The translations under genes and the position numbers were made by a program. Shown here piece by piece: positions 17,975 through 25,994 of a DNA stretch of 57,911 nucleotides. This DNA comes from Flavobacteriales bacterium (GTDB taxonomy: Bacteria > Bacteroidota > Bacteroidia > CAIKAF01). The stretch lies in assembly GCA_025055635.1 (NCBI GenBank), contig JANWWQ010000010.1:1-57911 (forward strand), read 5' to 3'. The notes under the pieces were generated by a model. The model was not told the DNA's origin. It searched no databases and saw nothing but the letters and a program-made list of their open reading frames with translations. How positions within the stretch are numbered: the first letter of the stretch is position 1; each line of letters starts with the position of its first letter.

Positions 17975-19603
17975 TCAGGTCTGAATAACTCCGGGGTTGA
18001 ACCGGGCTGTGATGGGGGCATGATTGGCCGCTCGGAGGCAAAGGGAAATCCAGGCACGGGTTTCGGCGGGATCAATGATTTCATCCACCCAGAGCCGGGC
18101 CGCAGCATAGTAAGCCGAAGTCGTGCGCTCATATTTGGATTGAATGTCCTGAAGAAGAGACAGTTCTTCCTCAGGGGTGAGAGGCGCCCCTTTCCGCTTC
18201 TCCGCATTAGCCTTTTGAATTTGTAACAGGGTATTGGCCGCCTGCGCCCCGCCCATCACAGCAATTTTAGCCGAGGGCCAAGCAAAGATGAAGCGGGGGT
18301 CATAGGCTTTGCCACACATGGCGTAGTTGGCCGCTCCGAATGAATTTCCCATCACGATAGTAATCTTTGGTACCACCGAATTGGAGACCACATTTACCAT
18401 TTTGGCTCCGTCCTTGATGATGCCCCCTTGTTCGGCACGGCTTCCTACCATAAAGCCAGTAGCATCCTGAAAAAAGACCAGGGGAATCTTTTTCTGGTTG
18501 CAGTTCATAATGAAGCGTGCCGCTTTGTCGGCTGAATCGCTGTAAATAACCCCTCCCATTTGCATTTCGCCTTTTCCTGATTTGACCACCAGCCGCTGGT
18601 TGGCCACTATTCCCACTGCCCAGCCATCAATGCGTGCGTAAGCACACAGAAGGGTTTTCCCGTACAAGGCCTTATATTCTTCCATGGAACCGGCGTCCAC
18701 AATACACTTCAATATTTCTCTGGTATCGTAAGGTTTTTCTGCGGAGAAAAAACCATATATTTTCTGAGGTTCATACTCCGGGTCCCGGGCTTTGATGCGG
18801 CTAAAACCTGCCTCCTGGGGTGCGCCTATTTTTTCCACAATATTGCGGATACGTTTGAGGCAGTCGGCATCATTTGCACATTTGTAATCCGTCACGCCAC
18901 TGATTTCGCTTTGAGTGGTGGCCCCTCCGAGCGTTTCAGCATCCACCACTTCGCCAATGGCTGAGCGCACCAAAAAAGGCCCGGCTAGAAAAACACTGCC
19001 CGTTTTCTCGACGATTAAGGCTTCATCCGAAAGGATGGGAAGATAGGCTCCACCAGCCACGCAGCTGCCCATAATGGCCGCAATTTGAGGAATACCCATA
19101 GACGACATCACCGAGTTATTCCGGAAAATGCGTCCAAAGTGGTCCTTATCCGGAAAGATCTCATCCTGCATGGGCAAGTAAACGCCCGCACTGTCCACCA
19201 GGTAAATGATGGGCAGGCGGTTTTCCATGGCAATTTCCTGAGCGCGAAGGTTTTTCTTTCCTGTCATGGGGAACCAGGCACCGGCTTTAACAGAAGCATC
19301 GTTAGCCACCACCACACAGAGGCGCCCACAGATTTCGCCGAGGCCTATCACCACTCCCGCCGATGGGCAACCTCCATGTTCGGCGTACATTTCATAAGCT
19401 GCAAAAGTTCCTAGCTCCCAAAACCGTGTGCCAGGGTCTAACAGGGCTTCAATGCGTTCTCGTGCCGTCATTTTGCCCTGCTGCCTTATTTTTTCCAGTT
19501 TTTCACGCCCCCCTCCCAGGTGTATTTTCTTGGCCCTTTGCCTCACTTCTGCTGTCAGCAAGCGAAGCCGATCTTCATTTACATTGTACTCCTCTGCCTT
19601 CAT
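17975..19603 (-). CDS. Acyl-CoA carboxylase carboxyltransferase (beta) subunit
   Basis: A 542-residue carboxyltransferase of the biotin-dependent acyl-CoA carboxylase family, moving CO2 from carboxybiotin to an acyl-CoA. Two crotonase-like halves are visible: GKMTARERIEALLDPG and SAGVYLPMQDEIFPDKDHFG first, then FFQDATGFMVGSRAEQGGIIKDGAKM and GNSFGAANYAMCGKAYDPRF. The 542-residue length and the HFGRIFRN segment are closest to methylcrotonyl-CoA carboxylase beta (leucine breakdown), but propionyl- or acetyl-CoA cannot be excluded. No biotin-bearing alpha subunit is in the window. The ATG at 19603 is supported by a -7 box 8-15 bases upstream. Confidence 0.9.
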   Translation of the reverse strand: MKAEEYNVNEDRLRLLTAEVRQRAKKIHLGGGREKLEKIRQQGKMTARERIEALLDPGTRFWELGTFAAYEMYAEHGGCPSAGVVIGLGEICGRLCVVVANDASVKAGAWFPMTGKKNLRAQEIAMENRLPIIYLVDSAGVYLPMQDEIFPDKDHFGRIFRNNSVMSSMGIPQIAAIMGSCVAGGAYLPILSDEALIVEKTGSVFLAGPFLVRSAIGEVVDAETLGGATTQSEISGVTDYKCANDADCLKRIRNIVEKIGAPQEAGFSRIKARDPEYEPQKIYGFFSAEKPYDTREILKCIVDAGSMEEYKALYGKTLLCAYARIDGWAVGIVANQRLVVKSGKGEMQMGGVIYSDSADKAARFIMNCNQKKIPLVFFQDATGFMVGSRAEQGGIIKDGAKMVNVVSNSVVPKITIVMGNSFGAANYAMCGKAYDPRFIFAWPSAKIAVMGGAQAANTLLQIQKANAEKRKGAPLTPEEELSLLQDIQSKYERTTSAYYAAARLWVDEIIDPAETRAWISLCLRAANHAPITARFNPGVIQT

Positions 19604-19610
19604 TGTGCCG

Positions 19611-19618
19611 CAAAAGTA
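19611..19618 (-). promoter_or_regulatory. -7 promoter element for the carboxylase gene (TACTTTTG)
   Basis: Minus-strand TAnnTTTG match 7 bases upstream of the ATG at 19603. It implies a very short leader and rules against the longer frame starting at 19627. Confidence 0.55.
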
Positions 19619-19755
19619 AACGCCCACCCCCCTCCAGAATTAGTTTTCAGATAAGGATTTCTTAGCTTTCATTTCTCAGGCCCGCGACGCTCCAGAATGT
19701 CCAGGTTCAATTGTGGATTTTCCGATTGCTGGTTTTAAAAATATCAATATCTAAG

Positions 19756-19796
19756 AAAAACCCGCTTTGTTTCGTATCTCGAAAGCGTGGTTTCTC
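19756..19796. other. Stable hairpin in the divergent intergenic region
   Basis: The arm AAACCCGCTTT (19758-19768) pairs with AAAGCGTGGTTT (19782-19793) over 11 bp with one bulged T, with a 13-base loop. On the minus strand it is followed by TTTTTCTT, the shape of a terminator, yet no minus-strand gene lies to its right. It lies between the divergent carboxylase and ccm genes. Confidence 0.45.
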
Positions 19797-19842
19797 AAAC
19801 CCTCATTCTAACGAGGGCCTAACCGCTTGTTTTGGGCTTCCC

Positions 19843-19850
19843 TAACTTTG
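19843..19850 (+). promoter_or_regulatory. -7 promoter element of the ccm operon (TAACTTTG)
   Basis: TAnnTTTG match only 4 bases before the GTG at 19855. If it is used, the transcript would be leaderless or translation would start at the TTG three codons later. Confidence 0.5.
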
Positions 19851-19854
19851 CAAA

Positions 19855-20520
19855 GTGATATCCGTATTGCGTCGGATAGCCACTCTCGCCTCCCATGATT
19901 TGCAGTCCTTATGGCGCACAGGAAGCAACATCGGAGCCCTTGTGGTGTACGTACTGTCCACCATTTTCCTGTTTTATAGAGTATTTCTCTCGGTTTCTCA
20001 GCCACGTTTGTGGACCTCCCTTTTATGGCTCACGCTGCTTTTCAGCTCGGCTTTTGTGGCCTCAGGTCTTTTTAGGCATCTTCTTGGATCGGGGCGTACT
20101 TATTACTTTTTCCTGGCACGGCCTTCCGAGCTTTTTTTAAGCAAGGCCCTCACGGCTTTTGCAATGCAAAGTCTGGTATTTATCCTGAATGTGGTCGGCT
20201 TCGCGGTTTTCTTGGGATTTCCAGTGGCCTCAGCCTGGTGGTTTTTGTTGGCTTTGTGGCTCTCCGCATTGGCTGTGGCCAGCGTATTTATCCTAAGCAC
20301 GGCTGTGGCTTCTAAAGCTGATGCGGGAGGAGGGCTCACCGCAGTACTGGGCTTTCCCCTTATGGTACCTACGCTCACGGTGTCATTGCAGGCCACGGGA
20401 CTGGCTTCCGATGGTATCATTGGTCCGGCTTTTTTTAAGCATTTGGCCCTGCTCGTGGGTCTGTGCATCCTTCCGTTACTGCTGGGGGCAGGTTTGTTTT
20501 CGTACCTTTGGCGCGACTGA
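19855..20520 (+). CDS. ccmB: Haem exporter membrane subunit CcmB
   Basis: A 221-residue membrane protein with six hydrophobic segments, the permease-like part of the CcmABCD complex that releases holo-CcmE for cytochrome c maturation. ALVVYVLSTIFLFYRVF, the SGLFRHLLGSGRTYYFFLARP region and the repeated FPLMVPTLT segment fit the family. Length is normal. The GTG start lies almost on the promoter box, so a TTG three codons on is possible. Its TGA overlaps the ccmC ATG by one base (TGATG). The ATPase partner CcmA is not encoded next to it. Confidence 0.88.
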   Translation: MISVLRRIATLASHDLQSLWRTGSNIGALVVYVLSTIFLFYRVFLSVSQPRLWTSLLWLTLLFSSAFVASGLFRHLLGSGRTYYFFLARPSELFLSKALTAFAMQSLVFILNVVGFAVFLGFPVASAWWFLLALWLSALAVASVFILSTAVASKADAGGGLTAVLGFPLMVPTLTVSLQATGLASDGIIGPAFFKHLALLVGLCILPLLLGAGLFSYLWRD

Positions 20521-21188
20521 TGGACCCGAAAAACTCTTGGTGGAAGTGGTTGGGCTTTGTGCTCCTGTTGTACGCTATTCCCCTCAGCTGGATTGGTAAA
20601 GTCAGTGTACAAGGGATGTTGCACGAAACTATTCGGAATCTTTATTACCATGTGAGCATGTGGTTTGCGATGCTATTATTAATGCTCCTGGCTGCCTATT
20701 GGTCTGTGAAGGCTCTGGCAACTGCCAGTCTAGGGCATGATTTGCGGGCAGCTTCCTTCTCCTCCGTAGCCTTTGTATTTGGCTTAGCAGGTGTGGCTAC
20801 AGGCTCTCTCTGGGCCCGGCACACCTGGGGCACCTATTGGACTAATGATCCAAAATTGAACGGCGCAGCAGGCGCATTGCTGATATATGCAGCCTATTTC
20901 ATCTTGCGGGCTTCCATTCCTGAACCGCTCAAGCGCCTGAAGGCTGCGGCCGTTTATAACATTTTTGGTTTTGTAATGACTGTGCTTTTGGTAGGACTTC
21001 TCCCTCGCATTACGCGTTCGCTGCACCCCGGCAACGGCGGCAATCCAGGGTTCGGTACCTACGACCTTGCCGGCCACATGCGGCCCGTTTTTTATTCCAT
21101 GGTGTTGGGATTCACAGCTCTTGGGGCCTGGATAGCACAAATAAAAACCCGAATAAGTGCTGTTGAGCAAAAACACCTAATCACGTGA
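20520..21188 (+). CDS. ccmC: Haem lyase/handling protein CcmC
   Basis: A 222-residue six-TM protein of the haem handling family that loads haem onto CcmE. The periplasmic Trp-rich motif is seen as ARHTWGTYWTNDPKLN (compare WGTWWVWDARL in proteobacterial CcmC), with conserved His in YYHVSMWFAM and in the C-terminal half. The ATG at 20520 is chosen because it overlaps the ccmB stop and removes 19 residues that would lie inside ccmB. It overlaps the next gene by four bases. Confidence 0.9.
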   Translation: MDPKNSWWKWLGFVLLLYAIPLSWIGKVSVQGMLHETIRNLYYHVSMWFAMLLLMLLAAYWSVKALATASLGHDLRAASFSSVAFVFGLAGVATGSLWARHTWGTYWTNDPKLNGAAGALLIYAAYFILRASIPEPLKRLKAAAVYNIFGFVMTVLLVGLLPRITRSLHPGNGGNPGFGTYDLAGHMRPVFYSMVLGFTALGAWIAQIKTRISAVEQKHLIT

Positions 21189-21697
21189 ATATCCTTAAGA
21201 TTTTCAGCTGTTTTATAGGTGCTATAAATCTGGCCTGGTTGCAGGCACTCAGTGGTTTATTAGCCCAAACACAACTGGACTCTTTGAAGACCACCCCTGT
21301 TACCGATACTCTGGTGAACTTTAACCGCCTTGTCGGCGGCATCACAGCCGTTACCCTGCCCGGAGAACAAACTTTACCGAAAGGCATAAGCCTTACTCCG
21401 GATGGAAGCCTTTTGGGCTCCTATGAAAGCTTAATGGCCCTCCGAGACCCACTTTTCTTCAAGCTGGAAACTGCCAGTGGGGACTTTTATGAAGTAAGCC
21501 TGAGCGGCCGACAACAGAGTGGCAAAAATTTTGTTTTAATTCAATCGAACCTCATTGAAATGGCAACTGGCTGGCGCCGTGACGGAAAAATTTGGGTAGT
21601 GGTGGCTTCCGCTTTGTTGGTATTTTTCGCTATCATTGGATTTCTACTATACCTGGAGCGCAGGCTAAGAAAAGTGGAAAAATCGGATCACGCATGA
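21185..21697 (+). CDS. CcmD-like protein with a large extracytoplasmic domain
   Basis: A 170-residue protein between ccmC and ccmE, where many Bacteroidota have a 60-80 residue CcmD-like protein. The C-terminal 45 residues fit that family: DGKIWVVVASALLVFFAIIG forms one membrane helix (about 135-156), followed by the basic LERRLRKVEK. Unusually, a signal peptide (about 1-27, ending LLAQ) and about 105 residues of soluble sequence precede it, including NFNRLVGGITAVTLPGEQ and FKLETASGDFYEVSLSGRQ. I do not recognise this domain. The GTG start overlaps the ccmC stop, and the 3' end overlaps the ccmE ATG. Confidence 0.65.
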   Translation: MNILKIFSCFIGAINLAWLQALSGLLAQTQLDSLKTTPVTDTLVNFNRLVGGITAVTLPGEQTLPKGISLTPDGSLLGSYESLMALRDPLFFKLETASGDFYEVSLSGRQQSGKNFVLIQSNLIEMATGWRRDGKIWVVVASALLVFFAIIGFLLYLERRLRKVEKSDHA

Positions 21698-22089
21698 GAA
21701 AGTTGATTATTTTATTGTCTGTAGGTTTAGGACTCACGGGAGCTATCATTTTTTATTCCCTGGCCGAAGCGAGCGAATATGCCACGTTTGAAGTGGCCCG
21801 GGCCCACCCTGGCAGAGAATATCATGTGCTGGGTAAGCCCCGGCGAGATTTAGAGATGCGCTATGAACCTCAGAAAAATGCCAATCTTTTCACCTTTTAC
21901 CTTGAAGATTCTGACAATAATGTGTATCGGGTAGTTTATAATGGAGCCAAGCCGCGGGATTTTGACACGCCAGACAAAATTGTGGTGGTCGGCTCCATGC
22001 AGGGCGATGAGTTTCATGCCCGGGACATCCAGCTCAAGTGTCCCAGCAAGTATAATGATGGGACGCGGATACAAACGGCCTCCCAGTGA
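21694..22089 (+). CDS. ccmE: Cytochrome c maturation haem chaperone CcmE (CxxxY type)
   Basis: A 131-residue periplasmic haem chaperone with an N-terminal membrane anchor (about 4-22) and an OB-fold domain (YHVLGKPRRDLEM, FTFYLEDSDNNVYRVVYNG, IVVVGSMQGDEFHARDIQLK). In E. coli haem attaches to a His in HDEKY. Here the corresponding place reads KCPSKY, a CxxxY motif with Cys116 and Tyr120, as described for some archaea and Desulfovibrio. The ATG at 21694 overlaps the stop of the preceding gene (ATGA), and the end overlaps the ccmF GTG. Confidence 0.9.
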   Translation: MRKLIILLSVGLGLTGAIIFYSLAEASEYATFEVARAHPGREYHVLGKPRRDLEMRYEPQKNANLFTFYLEDSDNNVYRVVYNGAKPRDFDTPDKIVVVGSMQGDEFHARDIQLKCPSKYNDGTRIQTASQ

Positions 22090-24701
22090 GTCCGATTCCC
22101 TCTTATATAGGAGAACAACTAGGATGGGGTAAGGCCGGACACCTCTTGTCCGCCTTGGCACTTGGCAGTGCTTTCCTCAGCTTTCTCCTCTATTGGAAAA
22201 GCGAGACCTGGCGAGAATTAAAACGCTGGGCCCGCGGGGCTTTTGTGCTCCATGGTCTGAGTTTGGTGGGTCTGCTTGGGATCATCCTTTACCTCATGCT
22301 CCACCATCGGTTTGAATACCACTACGTGTGGCAGCACACCAACACGGCCATGGAACCTCGATTCATACTGAGTGCCCTGTGGGAAGGTCAGGAGGGCAGT
22401 TTCCTCCTGTGGATGCTTTGGCATGCGGTGATAGGCATACTTGTGATGCGCTTAGGTGGGTGTCACGAGCACCGTGTTATGTGGGTGCTTAGCTTGGCCC
22501 AAACCTTCTTAGCGACAATGATTTTAGGCATACAGTTTTTGGTTAATGGCCAGGAGATCATAATCGGATCGGATTTATTCACCCTTACGCGTGAGCATCC
22601 TGCCATGCGTAATGTGCCGCTGTTCTTTAGGCCCGATTATCTAAAGCGACTGGACGGACGAGGCCTCAATCCGCTGCTTCAGAATTATTGGATGACCATA
22701 CATCCACCTGTATTATTTCTGGGTTTTGCCGCCACGGTAGTACCCTACGCTTTTGTAGTAGGCAGTTTGCGATCCAACGATTGGGAAACCTGGATTCGAC
22801 CAGTCCGCCCGTGGGCCTTTCTGGCATTGGGATTACTGGGAGCCGGTATCCTCATGGGTGCGGCCTGGGCATACGAGGCTCTGAGCTTCGGGGGCTTTTG
22901 GGCTTGGGATCCTGTGGAAAATGCTTCCCTAGTGCCATGGCTTGCCTTGGTGGCTGGCGTCCATTTGCTTCTAATTCCCCGGACGGCTGGCCTGAATCTC
23001 TTTCTGGCTGTGTGTTTATTAGTGGGATCCTTTGTGCTGGTATTATGGTCCACATTTCTGACGCGCAGCGGTATTCTGGGGGATTCCTCCGTGCATTCCT
23101 TTACTGATTTGGGAATGACCGCTCAGCTTTTGCTGTACGTGGGATTTTTTGCCTGGTTGCCGGCAGCCCTCATACTACATCATAGCTCTTTCCGTTGGTT
23201 TAATCTGCTTTTTCCTGCCATTCCTCTCCTATTTTTTGGAGTATGGGGGACAGAAGCCGTCTGGACCCGTTTAGTGTTCCTGGCCGGCGTCGCCGTGCTT
23301 ATAGGCCTCACCTTGGTCGCTGTCCGCCGACGGTTGTCGGGATGGAAAAGCAGTGAACCCCTTCTTTCTCGGGACATGTGGATGTTTACGGGTTCATTGG
23401 TCCTGGCTTTGAGCTGGTTCCACATCATCCACGAAACTTCTCGTCCTGCTCTGGGTAAGGCTTTCCGAGGCTTAGGAATACTGGAAAAACTTTACCCAGC
23501 TAATTACGCCCCCCCTTCCGACATCATTGATAGATACAACTACGTAGAGGGCCTATTGGGAGGCGCCATTTTACTTCTGATGGGCGCCACGCAGTTCCTG
23601 CGTTACCGGGAGACGCCATGGAGGCCCTTCCTGCGTCAGATGGCCGCAGCGGCAACCATAGCTGTAGGCCTTACGATTGGGGTAGCCTTGCTGGTACCTA
23701 TCAGAAGTAAGTTCCATTACCTTTTGCTGCTGTTCACAGCGCTCTTCTCTGTGGTGGCCAATGGGCTCTACGCCTGGAAAGTGGCCCGATTTAAACTCCG
23801 CGCATCAGTAGCTTCGCTAGCCCACATTGGTTTTGGACTCCTATTGGCAGGAGCCGTCATAGCGGGGGGATACAAGACTATTGTATCCTCCAATTATCGG
23901 GAATTAATAAACCTTGAAACGCTCAATAAAAACTTCAAAAATTCAGAAAATATGCTCCTTCACAAGGGGGATACCATACCCATGAAGGATTATAGAGTGG
24001 TTTATTTCCGAGACTCCGTAGAGGCGCCAAGGGTTTATTTTGGGGTAAAATTTTTTAACCGAGAGGGCCAAGAGCTCTTTACTTTATGGCCGCAGGTGCA
24101 AACCAATCCCCGCATGGGCGATGTGGCCGAGCCCGCCACACGCCATGGCCTCGGAAGGGACCTCTATACCCACGTTTCTTATGTGGACAAAGCCAAACTT
24201 AATTTTTTACTCCAGCCCGCAGATACGAATAATTCAACGGGCCTAAGAGACATTGGCACCTTTTCCATGCAACAGGGGGACAGTGTGCAGCTGACCAATA
24301 GTCTCGTAATATTCAGCAGTCTGAAATCTAAACAACCGCTTGATTCTCTAGATATTCCTGCGCGGCTTGAATTGGAAGGGCTTTTCACCGTAATAGGATA
24401 CAATGGGACCTTGTCCACCGTAAAACCAACCATTCTCATTGAAAATAATACATTTCAAAGTTTTCCGGCCTCTTGTCCTAACACGGGCATTCGAATAGAA
24501 GTAAAACGTATTTTACCCCAGGAACGGCGGTTGGAAGTGCACCTGAGCCAACCCGTTATTAATCCGAAAGATGATTTTATCATTTTACAGGTTATTTTAT
24601 TTCCAGGCGTAAATCTGCTTTGGTCAGGAGCTGCCCTGATGACACTGGGCCTACTGTTGGCCGCTTACCTCCGTTTTAGCAAAGATTTCAGCTCTGCATG
24701 A
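22086..24701 (+). CDS. ccmF: Cytochrome c haem lyase subunit CcmF
   Basis: An 871-residue polytopic membrane protein that attaches haem to apocytochromes. Visible are the CcmF-type ALWEGQEGSFLLWMLWH (about 97-113), the His in YWMTIHPPVLFLGF (206), the WWD domain GGFWAWDPVENASLVPWL (269-286) and the following STFLTRSGILGDSSVHSF. After about residue 570 a large periplasmic domain precedes a last TM segment at the C-terminus. It is longer than E. coli CcmF (about 650), as is usual in Bacteroidota. The GTG start overlaps the ccmE stop. Confidence 0.93.
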   Translation: MSPIPSYIGEQLGWGKAGHLLSALALGSAFLSFLLYWKSETWRELKRWARGAFVLHGLSLVGLLGIILYLMLHHRFEYHYVWQHTNTAMEPRFILSALWEGQEGSFLLWMLWHAVIGILVMRLGGCHEHRVMWVLSLAQTFLATMILGIQFLVNGQEIIIGSDLFTLTREHPAMRNVPLFFRPDYLKRLDGRGLNPLLQNYWMTIHPPVLFLGFAATVVPYAFVVGSLRSNDWETWIRPVRPWAFLALGLLGAGILMGAAWAYEALSFGGFWAWDPVENASLVPWLALVAGVHLLLIPRTAGLNLFLAVCLLVGSFVLVLWSTFLTRSGILGDSSVHSFTDLGMTAQLLLYVGFFAWLPAALILHHSSFRWFNLLFPAIPLLFFGVWGTEAVWTRLVFLAGVAVLIGLTLVAVRRRLSGWKSSEPLLSRDMWMFTGSLVLALSWFHIIHETSRPALGKAFRGLGILEKLYPANYAPPSDIIDRYNYVEGLLGGAILLLMGATQFLRYRETPWRPFLRQMAAAATIAVGLTIGVALLVPIRSKFHYLLLLFTALFSVVANGLYAWKVARFKLRASVASLAHIGFGLLLAGAVIAGGYKTIVSSNYRELINLETLNKNFKNSENMLLHKGDTIPMKDYRVVYFRDSVEAPRVYFGVKFFNREGQELFTLWPQVQTNPRMGDVAEPATRHGLGRDLYTHVSYVDKAKLNFLLQPADTNNSTGLRDIGTFSMQQGDSVQLTNSLVIFSSLKSKQPLDSLDIPARLELEGLFTVIGYNGTLSTVKPTILIENNTFQSFPASCPNTGIRIEVKRILPQERRLEVHLSQPVINPKDDFIILQVILFPGVNLLWSGAALMTLGLLLAAYLRFSKDFSSA

Positions 24702-25498
24702 AGGATGTACTGATAGTGGGCACAGGCCGCTTAGCAAAGGCTCTTGTACTCCGCCTGGCAAGCCGGGAGGATATCCATTTGCGCATCACAGGCCGTCAGC
24801 AAACCAAGCTGGAGTCTTGGAGCAAGGAATTAGGCGTAGACACTTTTCCCTTAGAGGCCGCAGCCCAACACCCTGCTCACATCGTCTTACTGGCAGTGAA
24901 GGACAGCGCCGTGGAACCCATAGCAGCGGCCTCGTCTTTCTGGTCTCGGGCTGTCGTTTTTCACCTCTCAGGCACTCTGCCCTTGGCCAGCGTAGCAAAT
25001 TTTTTTCCCCATGCAGGGGTGGTTTATCCCTTGCAGACCTTTGCGTTACCTCACGAAGTGAACTGGGCGGAAATAGCCGTTTTGAGCCAATACACTTCCC
25101 CTGTGGCCCAGGAAGTCGGCAAATGGATCGTCAGTGCCTTAGGCTGTACGGAGTATCCTACGGATGATGAACAACGGCGAAGAATGCATTTATGTGCTGT
25201 ATGGGCCAATAATTTCACCCGCCTGATGCTGGCTGAGGCGCAGAGGTTATGCGAAAAATGGAATCTGCGCTTTGACCTTCTTAAGCCCCTGATCACCACT
25301 ACGACAAGTCCAGGTCATCTGCAGCACTCTCAAAGGGATCTTCTGACAGGTCCGGCCGCCCGAGGGGATAAACCTACCCTGGAAGCTCATTTACAAATGT
25401 TGAAAGATGACCCTGAATCCTATGAATTGTATAAGCTAATCAGCAATAGGATAAAAAATATCCTAAAGGCTGAAAGCAGAAATGGAGAAGGCAGTTAG
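24698..25498 (+). CDS. Rossmann-fold DUF2520 protein
   Basis: A 266-residue protein with an N-terminal NAD(P)-binding Rossmann fold (VLIVGTGRLAKALVLRL, residues 4-20; HIVLLAVKDSAVEPIA; VVFHLSGTLPLASV) and a C-terminal helical DUF2520 domain (LCAVWANNFTRLMLAEAQRLCE, TTTTSPGHLQHSQRDLLTGPAARGD in parts). It is related to pyrroline-5-carboxylate reductase and ketopantoate-reductase-like proteins, but its substrate is unknown. The ATG overlaps the ccmF TGA, so it is co-transcribed with ccm genes. Whether it has a role in cytochrome assembly is open. Confidence 0.85.
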   Translation: MKDVLIVGTGRLAKALVLRLASREDIHLRITGRQQTKLESWSKELGVDTFPLEAAAQHPAHIVLLAVKDSAVEPIAAASSFWSRAVVFHLSGTLPLASVANFFPHAGVVYPLQTFALPHEVNWAEIAVLSQYTSPVAQEVGKWIVSALGCTEYPTDDEQRRRMHLCAVWANNFTRLMLAEAQRLCEKWNLRFDLLKPLITTTTSPGHLQHSQRDLLTGPAARGDKPTLEAHLQMLKDDPESYELYKLISNRIKNILKAESRNGEGS

Positions 25499-25557
25499 AA
25501 TTGATTAAAATGCTAGAAATTTAAGGTCCGCAAGAAATTAAAGTAATTATAAAAATC

Positions 25558-25606
25558 AATATTACTTAAAATTTAGTCTATAATATTACTTAAAAATTTA
25601 GTCTAT
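25558..25606. repeat. Tandem direct repeat, two copies of 24-25 bp
   Basis: Copy one is 25558-25581 and copy two 25582-25606. They are identical except for one extra A in the A-run of the second. Core: ATTACTTAAAATTTAGTC (copy one). Confidence 0.8.
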
Positions 25607-25669
25607 ACTAAGCAAATATAAATTCAACTTAAAGGTTCTCCTGATTTTACAAGATGTGCTTGTTCCACT

Positions 25670-25683
25670 CCATTCGCGAATGG
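25670..25683. repeat. Perfect 14-bp palindrome
   Basis: CCATTCGCGAATGG is its own reverse complement and stands out in AT-rich DNA. It could be a protein-binding site or a scar of an element. Chance cannot be excluded. Confidence 0.5.
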
Positions 25684-25994
25684 TAATTTTATGATAAAAG
25701 ATTTCCTCTGGAAAGGCGAAAAAGTCACTAAAGATAAGTTTTCAGTTTGTAAGCACTCAATGGCTCAATGCCATGCTATTAAAAGGGTTACCAAACGCAT
25801 GTAAAAAGCGAAAATCGGTTTTTATTATTTAAATATCAACCCCATAGCCCAATGAAAAAGAGAGATATGAATAAAAAATTATTATTAAATACACATTCTA
25901 ATCTATTATTTGGCACAGACACTAAAATAATCAATCTCAATAATAACTAAAATTCACTTCAAAAATTTAATTTATAAATGATAAGGAACGATGT

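Larger units (their letters stand above)
25499..25994. other. AT-rich non-coding region
   Basis: Nearly 500 bases of AT-rich DNA between the ccm operon and the FkbM gene, ends facing each other. It contains a tandem repeat (25558-25606) and a 14-bp palindrome (25670-25683). No ORF longer than a few dozen codons looks real, and no RNA gene was recognised. Confidence 0.6.

Noticed and set aside
25765-25774. Possible ATGGC/GCCAT hairpin as a ccm operon terminator
   Set aside because: Only 5 bp with no T-run after it, and 260 bases from the operon end.
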